This document shows, piece by piece, positions 17,404-25,952 of a DNA stretch of 64,000 bases (its first letter is position 1; the number at the start of each line of letters is the position of its first letter). The position numbers and the translations under genes are program-made. The notes under the pieces were generated by a model, which was given only the letters and a program-made list of their open reading frames with translations, searched no databases and was not told the origin of the DNA. Source of the DNA: Woeseiaceae bacterium (lineage in GTDB: Bacteria; Pseudomonadota; Gammaproteobacteria; Steroidobacterales; Woeseiaceae); the NCBI GenBank assembly GCA_021773115.1, contig JAJFKS010000003.1:1-64000 (forward strand), given 5' to 3'.

Positions 17404-18153
17404 ATGACAGATCAATCAAATCTGGATTTGAAATACTTTATTGACGACACAGTGTACAACTGTCCGTTTTGCAATCGGAGAAACGTCAAGTACGCGTACT
17501 TGCCTAAGTCCGACTTTAACTGGGCGTCAGACAAGGACTGCACGATATGGCGCATAAAATGCACCAGTTGCGGAAAAATCTCGATGCACCTCACTCACGT
17601 CGAGCTTCAGGATGAGTCGTACGGAAACGCCCATTTTCGAACTGATGTCGACATCGACAGCTTAATCTTCTACTCAGTCCCAAGCAGTTTTTTCGTTGTT
17701 GATATTCGTATTCCGAAGATCATTCGCGAACTCATAACCGAGGCTGCTGGGTGCATCAAGATGAACTACATGACCGGAGCATCTGCTTGTACTCGAAAAG
17801 CGATATACGAGCTTCTCACCAGAGAGGGCGCAGAAGGCAGCAGTTATGACGAGCGTATTAAGAATCTGGAGAATACGCATCCGGAAGTCGATCCCGAGTT
17901 GTTCGAGGTTCTCGCGCATATCAAGGACATGACCAGCGATAAGGTTCATGAACAATCGTGGGACAAATGGAACTCTGATTGCCTGACGTTGATCCTCGAA
18001 ACTCTGAAGACCGTGCTGCACGAAATCTACGTTGTTCCCGACGAAAAGGCGGCGAGAAAGAAGAATATCAAGGACCTCCGTGCGCGTATGAGCGGTACTG
18101 TCTTCAAGGGTGACGAGCCGAAACAGGCGATACCAACAGAAACGTCCGATTAG
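17404..18153 (+). CDS. Zinc-ribbon DUF4145 domain protein
   Basis: 249-aa soluble protein. An N-terminal zinc ribbon has two Cys pairs (CPFC near residue 20, CTSC near residue 54). It is followed by a DUF4145-like helical domain: PKIIRELITEAAGCIKMNYM, then GASACTRKAIYELLTREGA. DUF4145 is often found near restriction or other defence genes and may be related to HEPN folds. The R-x6-H signature of active HEPN nucleases is not evident. It opens a run of same-strand cargo genes. Confidence 0.7.
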   Translation: MTDQSNLDLKYFIDDTVYNCPFCNRRNVKYAYLPKSDFNWASDKDCTIWRIKCTSCGKISMHLTHVELQDESYGNAHFRTDVDIDSLIFYSVPSSFFVVDIRIPKIIRELITEAAGCIKMNYMTGASACTRKAIYELLTREGAEGSSYDERIKNLENTHPEVDPELFEVLAHIKDMTSDKVHEQSWDKWNSDCLTLILETLKTVLHEIYVVPDEKAARKKNIKDLRARMSGTVFKGDEPKQAIPTETSD

Positions 18154-18195
18154 TTTGCGGTTCTGATCTCAGTCGTTTTCGATGGTCGATAGCCA

Positions 18196-18843
18196 ATGTC
18201 ATCGCTAATTTTTTTCACTGATGTAGATCAGGCGTTCGTTGCTACCGATACTCTCGCAGTGCGGCCCGATGGCAGTCCTGTGCTGTTTACGTCCAAGGCA
18301 TTGATCTGCCCACACTTGCGGATGGTGATGGCTGGTACTGGTCTGTTGGGTATGTCAACGAAATGGTTTGCTCAGATAAACGATCACATGGCCGTGAAGG
18401 GGATCGATAATCTGGACTTCCACACACCAGACGCACTCAACAGCTTGTGGGATAGCCTTCAATCCGATTTGGATGGTGCTGAAGGAATTACAACCACGAT
18501 TTATCATTTTGGCTTTTCCGAGGAAACAGGCGAAATTCACAGCTATGCGTATCGTTCTGAAAAGGATTTCGAGTCCGAGCGATTGCCACATGGTGTGGCG
18601 GTAAAGCCAGAATGTGCTGTACCGGACGGATGGGAGTTTCCAGCAGACATCAGATCTCTGATGGAAGAGCAGCGGAAAATACAGCGGAAGCAGCCTTCAG
18701 GCGAGCGGATTTACATTGGTGGCGAAATTCAGGCGATTCATCTGACCAAACATGGAACAAGCGTCAACATGATCGATCAGTTCGATGACCATGAGGATAT
18801 GCTTGAAGCCGCTTTTTTGAATCATTGGATTGACAACAGATAA
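18196..18843 (+). CDS. Ntn-hydrolase-like hypothetical protein
   Basis: 215-aa protein beginning FFTDVDQAFVATDTLAVRPD and continuing to SKALICPHLRMVMAGTGLLG, a layout reminiscent of proteasome/HslV-type Ntn hydrolase folds (Asp-Thr-Asp, then Lys, then Gly-rich). There is no N-terminal Thr, Ser or Cys exposed without processing, so a protease function is uncertain. No signal peptide. It follows the DUF4145 gene by 42 bp and could be co-expressed. Confidence 0.5.
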   Translation: MSSLIFFTDVDQAFVATDTLAVRPDGSPVLFTSKALICPHLRMVMAGTGLLGMSTKWFAQINDHMAVKGIDNLDFHTPDALNSLWDSLQSDLDGAEGITTTIYHFGFSEETGEIHSYAYRSEKDFESERLPHGVAVKPECAVPDGWEFPADIRSLMEEQRKIQRKQPSGERIYIGGEIQAIHLTKHGTSVNMIDQFDDHEDMLEAAFLNHWIDNR

Positions 18844-19286
18844 ATTCGTACGGATTCGCACCCGATGCAATAATTCTCTGTTGCAATTAATTGCATCGCA
18901 TTCAGTTTTTTTCGCCCACATCAGAACGTGTTTGCATTTCTGATATCAGTCGGGCCGAGCGTTCAATTGTCCATCAATGTCCCGAAAAGACATTCTAGGA
19001 AATCGTGTCTCTTGTACTGACCGGATGTCCCGCTGATGTTGTGTAATCCTCCCGGAAAATAATCGCGGCAACTGGCGGCCTTGAAGGAGAAGATCGTTCG
19101 GCCTCAACTTTACGCGACCGATTGATCTTTCTGGGTGCTGGCTTCAAAGTACACTGATTAGGTTGTCCACGGTCTAATATAGAGTGATACTTATTCGACC
19201 GACGTCAGCCTCAATCCTTGCATTCAAAACTACCGGCGCTTACGCTGACGTCAAGTTAGCTTGGACGTTTTGCACGTAGTGATGTT
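18844..19286. other. 440-bp gap with one inverted repeat
   Basis: No gene seen. The one clear structure is GACGTCAGC (19,201-19,209) and its exact complement GCTGACGTC (19,244-19,252), 34 bp apart, just upstream of the FRG gene. It may be an operator or a recombination trace. Confidence 0.55.
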
Positions 19287-20027
19287 ATGAGCCGCACCAC
19301 TATTGTCTTGGACAACATTCAGAACCTACACACACTATTTCGTGGCTATAGGAGTCATGAGGGATTCGGCTGGTTGTTTCGTGGCCAAGCGGATTCTTCG
19401 TGGGATTTGCTACCCAGGGCAGGTCGTGAGGGAGTTTTTCTACCGGATGATCGAGACCTCGGGCGCTTCAACGACTGGCGTAGTCAAGCTGTTGCTTACA
19501 GCCAGCTACCGAGTGCCGACATCGAACAACTTGCTGTGGCGCAACACCATGGCCTGGCAACAAGACTCTTGGATTGGTCGATGAATCCCCTCGTCGCTTG
19601 TTTTTTCGCGTGCTTCGAGCTACCCAACACCGACGGCGTGGTCTATATATTTGAGATGCCGGATGACATGTTGAGTGATCATATCCAGATCGAGAAACTA
19701 CACAGTTCAAGTGGCGTGTATGGCTATATTCCGAAATCCATTTCGCCTCGTATTGTCAGTCAGAAGAGTGTGTTCACCGCGCACTGCGATGCCTCACGAC
19801 AAATTGAAATAAGAGCGTCGAGGATCGGACGCGACCAGTCTAATCTTATCGAGACAGTCATCCCAGCGAGACTAAAGCGCGAAGTTATAGACTTGCTCGA
19901 AGACTACGGGATCGATAGGTCGGTGCTATTCCCCGACCTGGACGGTCTATCCCGACACATCAACCACAAGACGATTCGTATGATACGGCGTCGCCTACCA
20001 ACCGCTGTCGGAGAAAGCGGAAGCTAA
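19287..20027 (+). CDS. FRG domain protein
   Basis: 246-aa protein with the FRG domain, named after Phe-Arg-Gly: GWLFRGQADSSWDLLPRAGR near residue 28 and QHHGLATRLLDWSMNPLVAC near residue 90. These are the conserved segments of the family, followed by FPDLDGLSRHI in the C-terminus. FRG proteins are frequent in phages and islands; their biochemical role is not settled. Likely first gene of a three-gene set with the next two (gaps of 12 and 34 bp). Confidence 0.85.
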   Translation: MSRTTIVLDNIQNLHTLFRGYRSHEGFGWLFRGQADSSWDLLPRAGREGVFLPDDRDLGRFNDWRSQAVAYSQLPSADIEQLAVAQHHGLATRLLDWSMNPLVACFFACFELPNTDGVVYIFEMPDDMLSDHIQIEKLHSSSGVYGYIPKSISPRIVSQKSVFTAHCDASRQIEIRASRIGRDQSNLIETVIPARLKREVIDLLEDYGIDRSVLFPDLDGLSRHINHKTIRMIRRRLPTAVGESGS

Positions 20028-20039
20028 AGGTACGACCTG

Positions 20040-20375
20040 ATGTGGCGGAGTTTGCAAGAGTGGATATTCGAAGTCGGTATCTGGTGTCTCAGACAGTATC
20101 AGATTATCACTCCTAGGACCGCCGTAATGCTTCCGATAGCGGCCGCGCAGATGCTAGAATTTTCCGTAACTACTGTAGCTCGCAACTTGTTTGTCATATC
20201 AGATAAGGAAATTGTTCACGCCACGCAATTGATCAACTACTCCAACGCTGTACCATACGGCTTGAACTTTGCAGGTCGCCCCAGAAAGACTATTACGACT
20301 CGAAGCGACGGTAATATTGTTGTGGACGTTGCCTCGAATGGCGTCTACGAAGTACGTCTCGGCACGCTGACTTGA
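20040..20375 (+). CDS. Small hypothetical protein in FRG operon
   Basis: 111-aa frame starting 12 bp after the FRG gene with AAAGG ahead of the ATG. A hydrophobic stretch (AVMLPIAAAQMLEF) is too short to call a membrane segment. The rest (NLFVISDKEIVHATQLINYS) is ordinary in composition. No family recognised. Spacing suggests co-transcription. Confidence 0.5.
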   Translation: MWRSLQEWIFEVGIWCLRQYQIITPRTAVMLPIAAAQMLEFSVTTVARNLFVISDKEIVHATQLINYSNAVPYGLNFAGRPRKTITTRSDGNIVVDVASNGVYEVRLGTLT

Positions 20376-20409
20376 TACTCGCTATGTGTCGAATCGTGAG
20401 GAATGGTGA

Positions 20410-21261
20410 ATGATCAAGAAGGTCAAGCGCCACGAGCTGTGGCGGATGCAGTATCAGGAAGACCGCTACATGAGCGGACTCTCAGAGGCTGAGCTGGACC
20501 ATAGGTTTGCGGACATACTAACCAATCAGACGACGTTGACCGCCGAGGGGAAGATCGGCATCGGCGGGATGGAATGGCTTGAGAAGTGGACACACGTCGT
20601 GCTCGAACTTCAAGATCGCGGATTGGGTGTTCCGCCATTCGAAGAAATCTCGGACCGAACCAAGATTCCTAATGCCGAGTCAATCGAACTCGGATCGAAA
20701 GTTCGGATCGACCACCCGAACGGTATTCCAGAATCCTTTTCCCTGTTCAAGTATGGGAAAAGCAAGTACTTGAAACCGTTGCTGGAACGCGGGGAGCTTC
20801 GGCTTTTGCCTGCATCCCTATACGATGATCCGTCACTGAATCTGGCGATAAGTGACAAAGAGCTGGTTTTCGAGAAGATCAACTACGACAAGCGTATTCG
20901 ATACTCGTCTCGATTCGACTACTACTGCTTCTGCTCGTCCTGGCTGCACTCAGACCGGCTGATTGCTGACTTCGAGGCGGATTCTGTATTGGTTATCGAA
21001 CAACCGCAGGAGTTCTTCATTCGGCTTGCGACTGCACTTGACGAGAAGAACTTCAACATCGACTTCAACCGCGTGACGTATATTGATCCACTGCTATTGG
21101 GTGAGCATGAGATTACACAGCTAGCGTATGCAAAGCACATGAGGTTCGCCTACCAATTCGAACATCGACTTGTCGCGATGCCAGCGGTGGAGACTCAACT
21201 AGTTCAGCGTGATCTGGATTTGGGTTCTATCAACGACATCGCCAAGATTTACGAGGCATAG
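20410..21261 (+). CDS. DUF2971-like hypothetical protein
   Basis: 283-aa soluble protein. The middle part, FSLFKYGKSKYLKPLLERGE followed by LLPASLYDD, and the end, AKHMRFAYQFEHRLVAMPA, match the general pattern of DUF2971-type proteins (KY..., tyl.., NDP, then a KH..faYQ.E.R end), which are common in defence-rich islands. An extra N-terminal 95 residues contain TEAEL-like polar helices with no match. A GAGG box 8 bp ahead supports the start. Third gene of the FRG set. Function unknown. Confidence 0.6.
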   Translation: MIKKVKRHELWRMQYQEDRYMSGLSEAELDHRFADILTNQTTLTAEGKIGIGGMEWLEKWTHVVLELQDRGLGVPPFEEISDRTKIPNAESIELGSKVRIDHPNGIPESFSLFKYGKSKYLKPLLERGELRLLPASLYDDPSLNLAISDKELVFEKINYDKRIRYSSRFDYYCFCSSWLHSDRLIADFEADSVLVIEQPQEFFIRLATALDEKNFNIDFNRVTYIDPLLLGEHEITQLAYAKHMRFAYQFEHRLVAMPAVETQLVQRDLDLGSINDIAKIYEA

Positions 21262-21367
21262 CTACGCGGAACTATCATCAGTCGATGCTGATTGACCGAC
21301 GAACTTATTCGGCATTATCAACGGCGGGCCCATCAGATATAGCTATAAAGTCGGCGCGCTTCCACCT

Positions 21368-22798
21368 CTAGCCTACATCTGCTGGGGGATCTGTCTTCTG
21401 CGCGTCACTGAATGTCTTTCGCCAATATTTCTTCTGATCGTCCGACCCGCGAGACATCGCCTCATGTGCCTCAAGGTAATGGCCGACGGACTTGTACCTG
21501 AAAGTTCGAACATGCTCGATTTCGCTATCGGTGAACCTGATCGCATCAGCAACCGGGTCGGATTCTCCGACTGGCCATTCCAAGAAGTTGAGCACAACTC
21601 TAATTGATTTTTCGGAGATTGGCGATCTTTGGCCTGTGCGATAACTGAGTATCGAATCTGCGTTCTCCGCAAAATACGTAAGCCTTACGGTTTCCAAGTT
21701 TTCCAACATGTCGTACAACTTACTTCGCCAAAATGTGCGAGCGTGTTCGTACAGAATACGATGACTTTGGAATTTCAATTCCTGTGACGAACGTTCACTC
21801 TCACGAAGCATTCTGGTGACCGTCAGCCACAACACTCGGTCCGGCTCAGGTAGACCATCCCATTCATCACTGGTGCTCTGTTCAAATGTCTCGTACGCGC
21901 GCTCAAGTAATCGGATCGAAGCGTCTAGGTAATCTTTGGATTGCTGGAGCAGAATGTCCCTTCGTGCCCTCCAAAACGTGAATCCAACCGCGAGTGCAGA
22001 TATGAACAACGCCATCAGCGCAACAGGGTTTTCAAATACGCCGCTGATCCAGGATGGTTCGGTACTGCCAGCATCACCGGTTGGCGTGACGTCTTGAATT
22101 ACGACGGATACATCGGACTGACTGCCGTCGAGCAGTCCAAATAGACCTTCGGGGTCCATACCTGACAGGCTAAGTCCTGCAAGAATAGCCGCCGTCATGG
22201 CCACAAAATTGGGCAGGACGATGTTCCCGAATGTGTCTTGCTGCAACGCTTGCCCGAGCGTGACAAAGGGTACGAGTCCGAAGTATCGCCACCATGGGAT
22301 GTCAATAGGAATACCTTCAGACTCACGAGCTACCGCCGTCCGGATGCCGTCATTCTCCATGAAAAAGTTTACTTGGTGTACGACGACACTCAGTCGCTTT
22401 GATTTTCCGACCCAGACTTTTCTGATGTCATAACGGGGTGGGCCTTGTCCGGAAGAGACTGACGACTCCATGTAGTCAAGTGAATCACTGTGATCGGAAA
22501 TTAGTTTCTTCTTGAAGTATGACTGGAACGATTTTGTTTCGATCATGGCAGCTCGAACACTGTTCGTGAAGGCGGTGCGATGCCGAAGCCAGACGATGAA
22601 GTATCGCCACCAAAACCAGATAAAGCCCAATATCGCTGCCCACTCCAGTATCTCTGGATATCGGGCGGGAGATTTCATCGCCCCTATTGCCAATTGCCCA
22701 ATGTCCGCACCGGCAAGCAAGTAGACGATTATTGATGACGATATAATGTAGAGATTACGTGTACGCGTTCGAAGAAGATCGTGCGAATCGTCAGTCAT
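21368..22798 (-). CDS. Hypothetical multi-pass membrane protein
   Basis: 476-aa protein with about five hydrophobic segments: NLYIISSSIIVYLLAGADI, EWAAILGFIWFWWRYFIVWL, FVAMTAAILAGLSLSGM, and a segment near VALMALFISALAVGFTFW. They are separated by a soluble loop of about 90 residues, and a C-terminal 200-residue cytosolic helical part follows (LDASIRLLERAYETFEQS...). No known domain recognised. It is encoded opposite to the FRG set and ends the cargo of island 1. Long soluble tail plus membrane anchor is a layout seen in membrane effectors, but that is inference. Confidence 0.6.
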   Translation of the reverse strand: MTDDSHDLLRTRTRNLYIISSSIIVYLLAGADIGQLAIGAMKSPARYPEILEWAAILGFIWFWWRYFIVWLRHRTAFTNSVRAAMIETKSFQSYFKKKLISDHSDSLDYMESSVSSGQGPPRYDIRKVWVGKSKRLSVVVHQVNFFMENDGIRTAVARESEGIPIDIPWWRYFGLVPFVTLGQALQQDTFGNIVLPNFVAMTAAILAGLSLSGMDPEGLFGLLDGSQSDVSVVIQDVTPTGDAGSTEPSWISGVFENPVALMALFISALAVGFTFWRARRDILLQQSKDYLDASIRLLERAYETFEQSTSDEWDGLPEPDRVLWLTVTRMLRESERSSQELKFQSHRILYEHARTFWRSKLYDMLENLETVRLTYFAENADSILSYRTGQRSPISEKSIRVVLNFLEWPVGESDPVADAIRFTDSEIEHVRTFRYKSVGHYLEAHEAMSRGSDDQKKYWRKTFSDAQKTDPPADVG

Positions 22799-23380
22799 TG
22801 ATTCAATCTGACGCCAATTGACTCAGAGATCAAGGCACTAGTTCTCGATGCGATATGGAAAAACGATCCTAGCACTCCTATTTGGGCGCGGAACCTCTGA
22901 CAATACCGTGATCTCCGCTCGTGTCGCCGCCGAGGACATGCACGCTGTGGTGCGCGCCGATAACAAGCCCAGATCGGCAATCCACCTAATACGCCAATTC
23001 CCGAACGGTCAATTACCTCTTTTCTAACGATCAACATAAACTTTCAATACAAGTGCTTACCGCTTCGTACGGGATAAGCCCCGAGACAACGCGCAAGGAC
23101 ATCAAACGTCGCCCGCCAACAGCTTCTGGCCTCATCGAGCGACTGTTTCATGTCGTTTCATGCTGAAGTCTTACTGCCGTGACTCTAGCGCTACCTAAAT
23201 ACTAGGTTATTTGACCTAGTATTTAGGTAGACGACTACAGGGGTTATTAGCCCACTTTTTCGGCATTGTGTGAGAATCGTGTGATTCGGTCCTGCACGGT
23301 CATGATGAGTACTGCATTTGCAACGGACGCCTTACGCCCTACAGTTAATTAAATCAAATACTTACAAGCCAATTTCCGTT
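22799..23380. other. 580-bp right arm of island 1 without genes
   Basis: No gene recognised. Contains the perfect 17-bp-stem hairpin at 23,191-23,230, and at 23,268-23,284 a copy of the word GTGTGAGAATCGTGTGA that also occurs in the integrase 3' end at 11,123. The latter could be a recombinase arm site or a leftover of an integrase end. Confidence 0.6.
23191..23230. repeat. Perfect 17-bp-stem palindrome
   Basis: CTACCTAAATACTAGGT and its exact complement flank the 6-bp loop TATTTG. The preceding words, CTTACTGCCGTGACTCTAG, recur nearly unchanged before ACCTATATATTAG at 24,649-24,684. It is too symmetric for chance and may be an operator, a replication or recombination site, or a MITE end. 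Confidence 0.65.
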
Positions 23381-23425
23381 TTCGGGAGGCAGGGGCCGGA
23401 GGTTCAAATCCTCTCACCCCGACCA
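23381..23425 (+). repeat. Attachment site copy 2 (attR of island 1)
   Basis: Exact 45-bp copy of the tRNA-Pro 3' half, ending in CCA. The bases before it do not match the tRNA, so no functional tRNA is formed. Integrase-like DNA follows immediately, as after copy 1, which marks the start of a second, tandem island. Confidence 0.9.
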
Positions 23426-23716
23426 TTTCTTCCTTAAACTTCAATCACTTGTTCGTGGTCCATCCGACTACTGCGTTTTGTGTGCCTGATCGCGTGAGAA
23501 TCGTGTGAGCTGCGACGCGTAAAACGGTGTTCGCTCGCCTTTCACACACTTTCTCGGCGGCTTCGATTAACCGAGCAATATCAGGTGCTGAGTAATGCGT
23601 CGTGATTCTTTCGGACTTATGTCCGAGTAAGTCCTGCCGATCCTCGAAAGCCCCGCAGTTTTGCCCGATCCCTCGCCCGCCTCCATGCGGTATTGAGCAT
23701 GTTGATCAGATAATTC
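23426..23716 (-). pseudogene. Integrase remnant (3' end, internally deleted)
   Basis: About 290 bp that align with the 3' portion of the integrase at 11,064: the CGTGAGAATCGTGTGA word, TCACACACTTTCTCGGCGGC, TGAGTAATGCGTCGTGATT and GTCCGAGTAAGTCCTGCCGA all have counterparts. Roughly 80 bp around the HxLRH box are deleted, and the remainder of the gene is gone. It was the integrase of the second stacked island. Confidence 0.85.
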
Positions 23717-23724
23717 GATTTCCA

Positions 23725-23772
23725 TTCTTCTTTCTTCTTTCTTCTTTACTTCTTTACTTCTTTACTTCTTTC
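23725..23772. repeat. TTCTTT-type microsatellite
   Basis: Short tandem units: TTCTTTC repeated about three times, then CTTTACTT repeated about three times. It lies at the broken end of the integrase remnant. Confidence 0.85.
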
Positions 23773-23923
23773 CCGATTCCTACCTCAACCTCATCAAAGC
23801 AGGTCCATGTGGCCGTATCCCCGTAATTCGCTCCGGCAACTCACTTGGGCCTTCCGGCAATTTGGGCCGAAAATCTCAATATTGCATCGAATCCCCTGGA
23901 ACACGACCGCCATTTACTTCTTC

Positions 23924-24214
23924 CTAAGCGATTCTCTCCAGTACTTTAGGATGACTTTGCGCTACACGTAGAAGCGTTTTCGCCGCACCACGTGGCGAGC
24001 GTCGCCCTTGTTCCCAGTCCTGTACCGAATCAATCGAAACGTTAAGCAGTTCCGCGAATTCCTTCTGCGTGAGATTAACCGACTGCCGTGCGGAAATAGC
24101 GAGCAATTGCTCAGGCGTGTAGGTCCGTCCCTTTTTCCGGGCTTTCATCTGTTTGACTGCTTTGAGCAGTTCATCGCCCTCGGCAGTCATTTTCTTTTTC
24201 CTAGTCATGGTCAA
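23924..24214 (-). CDS. HTH antitoxin (HigA/NadS-like)
   Basis: 96-aa Xre-type helix-turn-helix protein: QSVNLTQKEFAELLNVSIDS followed by VQDWEQGRRSPRGAA, the typical antitoxin HTH. The Lys-rich N-terminus (MTRKKKMTAEGDELL) is disordered-looking. It overlaps the upstream toxin gene by 14 bp, and the toxin-first order is that of higBA-like modules. It should neutralise the toxin and repress the shared promoter. Confidence 0.85.
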   Translation of the reverse strand: MTMTRKKKMTAEGDELLKAVKQMKARKKGRTYTPEQLLAISARQSVNLTQKEFAELLNVSIDSVQDWEQGRRSPRGAAKTLLRVAQSHPKVLERIA

Positions 24215-24515
24215 TTACCTCTTTAATCAATTTAAGCTCGTGTGCCGGAATGGTTGAACGATCACTCTTGGCATACAGCGTTAGGAGCCAGATTTCGCCA
24301 TCCTCCAAACGATTGTAATAAATGACTCGCGCGCCACCGCTTTTTCCACTCCCCTTTTGAGCCCATCGCACTTTTCGTACGCCGCCAGATCCTCGCACAA
24401 CCGATCCAGCCTTGGGATTTTGTGCAATAAACACCGCAAACGCTTCTCTCTCATCATCGGTCAGAATCCTTTTGACCTTGCCTGTATAAACGGGAGTTTC
24501 GATGACGGTGTACAC
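24201..24515 (-). CDS. RelE/HigB-type toxin
   Basis: Toxin of about 104 aa. The conserved core is VYTVIETPVYTGKVKRI, FIAQNPKAGSVVRGSGGVRK, ARVIYYNRLEDGEIWLLTLY and IPAHELKLIKEVI, which match RelE-superfamily mRNA interferases. The GTG at 24,515 fits the family's N-terminus (MYTVIET-like); longer ATG starts at 24,563 or 24,620 are possible. It pairs with the antitoxin that overlaps its end. A partial, frameshifted copy lies at 30,735-31,036. Confidence 0.8.
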   Translation of the reverse strand: MYTVIETPVYTGKVKRILTDDEREAFAVFIAQNPKAGSVVRGSGGVRKVRWAQKGSGKSGGARVIYYNRLEDGEIWLLTLYAKSDRSTIPAHELKLIKEVIDHD

Positions 24516-24620
24516 ATACTGAGGGTACGGCAATGCCGTACCTGTGTCAACCTGGCATCGCATCAATTTGTGAATCGGACTGGCAGTCAACCGCAGCATA
24601 GATGGATACAGCCACCCCAC

Positions 24621-24971
24621 CTGTGAAAGCGTACCTGCGCGCTGGAGGCTTACTACCGTGACTCTGGAGTTACCTATATATTAGTGTGAATCGGCGGCGA
24701 AAATTGACCCACCTGAACACTAAGAACCAATAACTTACATGACGAATTGGCGCCGAAAGTGGGTCATTTCTGCACGCCGATTTACATTGGGGAGGACGTT
24801 GGGGCAGCTCGCGGTCAGGAAAAAGCAATATTCTCCATGTTACACCGTTTCATCATAATGAATTTTCGGGCATGCTCGGATTTACTCCGGATAAGGGAAC
24901 AAGCCCGTTAACCGAATTGTTAGATTCGATAGAGCGATAGACAAATACAGATTCAAACGAAGGGTGCTCTG
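24621..24971. other. 350-bp gap, no gene
   Basis: No gene recognised. At 24,649-24,684 it holds a diverged copy of the words that precede and begin the palindrome at 23,191, close to the expected promoter of the toxin-antitoxin pair. Confidence 0.55.
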
Positions 24972-25574
24972 TTGAAACGTCAAAATGAATCTCGGCGTCG
25001 AATGACCATATTCACGAGAATCGCAACAGTTTTGTCTGCCGTTCTCATCTCCTCATGCAACCAAGACTTTGAATTTGAGGTCACTGATATCTCGTTGCTT
25101 GACAGGAAAACTGTGTTTTCATCGAACGCCAGCGAAGTGGCCGCTGTTGGAATGATTAGAGCTACCATTCGGTCGAGAATTGACATTATTTTGCTTGCGA
25201 AGCGCCGTAAGTACAATTTGTGGTATGAGGTGGCCGATTGCGGTAATGGAGAGAGACTTAGTAGCTGGAGCCCAATCTATCGCAATGAGACTGGCGGATC
25301 GCAAAGCACTTTCGATTTGTTATTCGATTACAAGAGCACTTCGGAGCAATCCTATCAATATGATCTGTCGAGCAAGCTGATTGAATTGTGCTTTACCATT
25401 GGCGGGGCGAGCATGGCACCGTTTAGCGGTGGGAAATGGGAAAAGGTTCGCGTTTCGTTGCAACCTGATTTGATCAATTCCTTAGTGCAATATGAGACGT
25501 CAAATGGCCCTATTGCATTGGAGCTCGCAGACAGTTGTAAGCACACTCTATGTACGCCAGATTATGGTTTGTAG
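24972..25574 (+). CDS. Hypothetical lipoprotein
   Basis: 200-aa (TTG start at 24,972) or 190-aa (ATG at 25,002) protein. A signal peptide ends in a lipobox (AVLISSC), predicting an outer- or inner-membrane lipoprotein. The mature part is a beta-rich domain with a few cysteines (VADCGNGERL, IELCFTIGG, DSCKHTLC) and no recognised family. It stands alone between a toxin-antitoxin pair and a recombinase fragment. Confidence 0.6.
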   Translation: MKRQNESRRRMTIFTRIATVLSAVLISSCNQDFEFEVTDISLLDRKTVFSSNASEVAAVGMIRATIRSRIDIILLAKRRKYNLWYEVADCGNGERLSSWSPIYRNETGGSQSTFDLLFDYKSTSEQSYQYDLSSKLIELCFTIGGASMAPFSGGKWEKVRVSLQPDLINSLVQYETSNGPIALELADSCKHTLCTPDYGL

Positions 25575-25604
25575 GTAAGCGCTCTTTTAACGGCCCCTTT
25601 TCGA

Positions 25605-25952
25605 TTAAGGCGGGATCGCGTGTATGGATCTTGCCTGGTCAAGGAAGGACACAATGCGATACTCCAAGAAGCGAAAGAATGATTTAATCGCAGCAAGACG
25701 CGCATTGCTCGTCTGAGGAGCGTTATTTCGCCGTGTTTCAAGATACTGCAGGAATGCAAGAAAGTTCGAAGCATCAAAATCCTCCATCACGAAAAGGCAC
25801 GGTTGCGTTCCGAGCCGACGGTCGAGCGGCGAATCGTAACGAGTGGCCAGAGTCTCTGCCTGTCCAAAATGGTCCGATTTTGGGCAGTGTCTTCGTACTC
25901 TGTACAGAAATTGGAGTAACCGATTTCCGGACATCCGGGCAATATTGGACAC
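25605..25952 (-). pseudogene. N-terminal fragment of a tyrosine recombinase
   Basis: Contains FDASNFLAFLQYLETRRNNA, TSNARLAAIKSFFRFLEYR and FLDQARSIHAIPP, which match the SAM-like N-terminal domain of transposon-type integrases. The catalytic domain is absent and the frame stops at 25,605. The first part of the frame is not alignable, so a frameshift or junction lies near 25,800. Confidence 0.75.

Larger units (their letters stand above)
11010..23425. mobile_element. Genomic island 1 at tRNA-Pro
   Basis: A 12.4-kb element bounded by the exact 45-bp direct repeat of the tRNA-Pro 3' end, with an integrase adjacent to the left copy and reading towards it. Cargo: a second recombinase, an HNH gene, an NTase/winged-helix pair, several hypothetical proteins, an FRG-domain gene and a membrane protein. 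No conjugation, replication or phage structural genes were seen, so it is best described as an integrative island that may be mobilised by helpers. Confidence 0.85.

Noticed and set aside
23381..23425. Second tRNA-Pro gene
   Set aside because: Only the part from the anticodon loop to CCA is present; the acceptor 5' strand and D-arm are missing, so it is an attachment site copy.
23725..23772. CRISPR-like or coding repeat
   Set aside because: It is a simple TTCTTT microsatellite without spacers; no direct-repeat/spacer pattern was found anywhere in the window.
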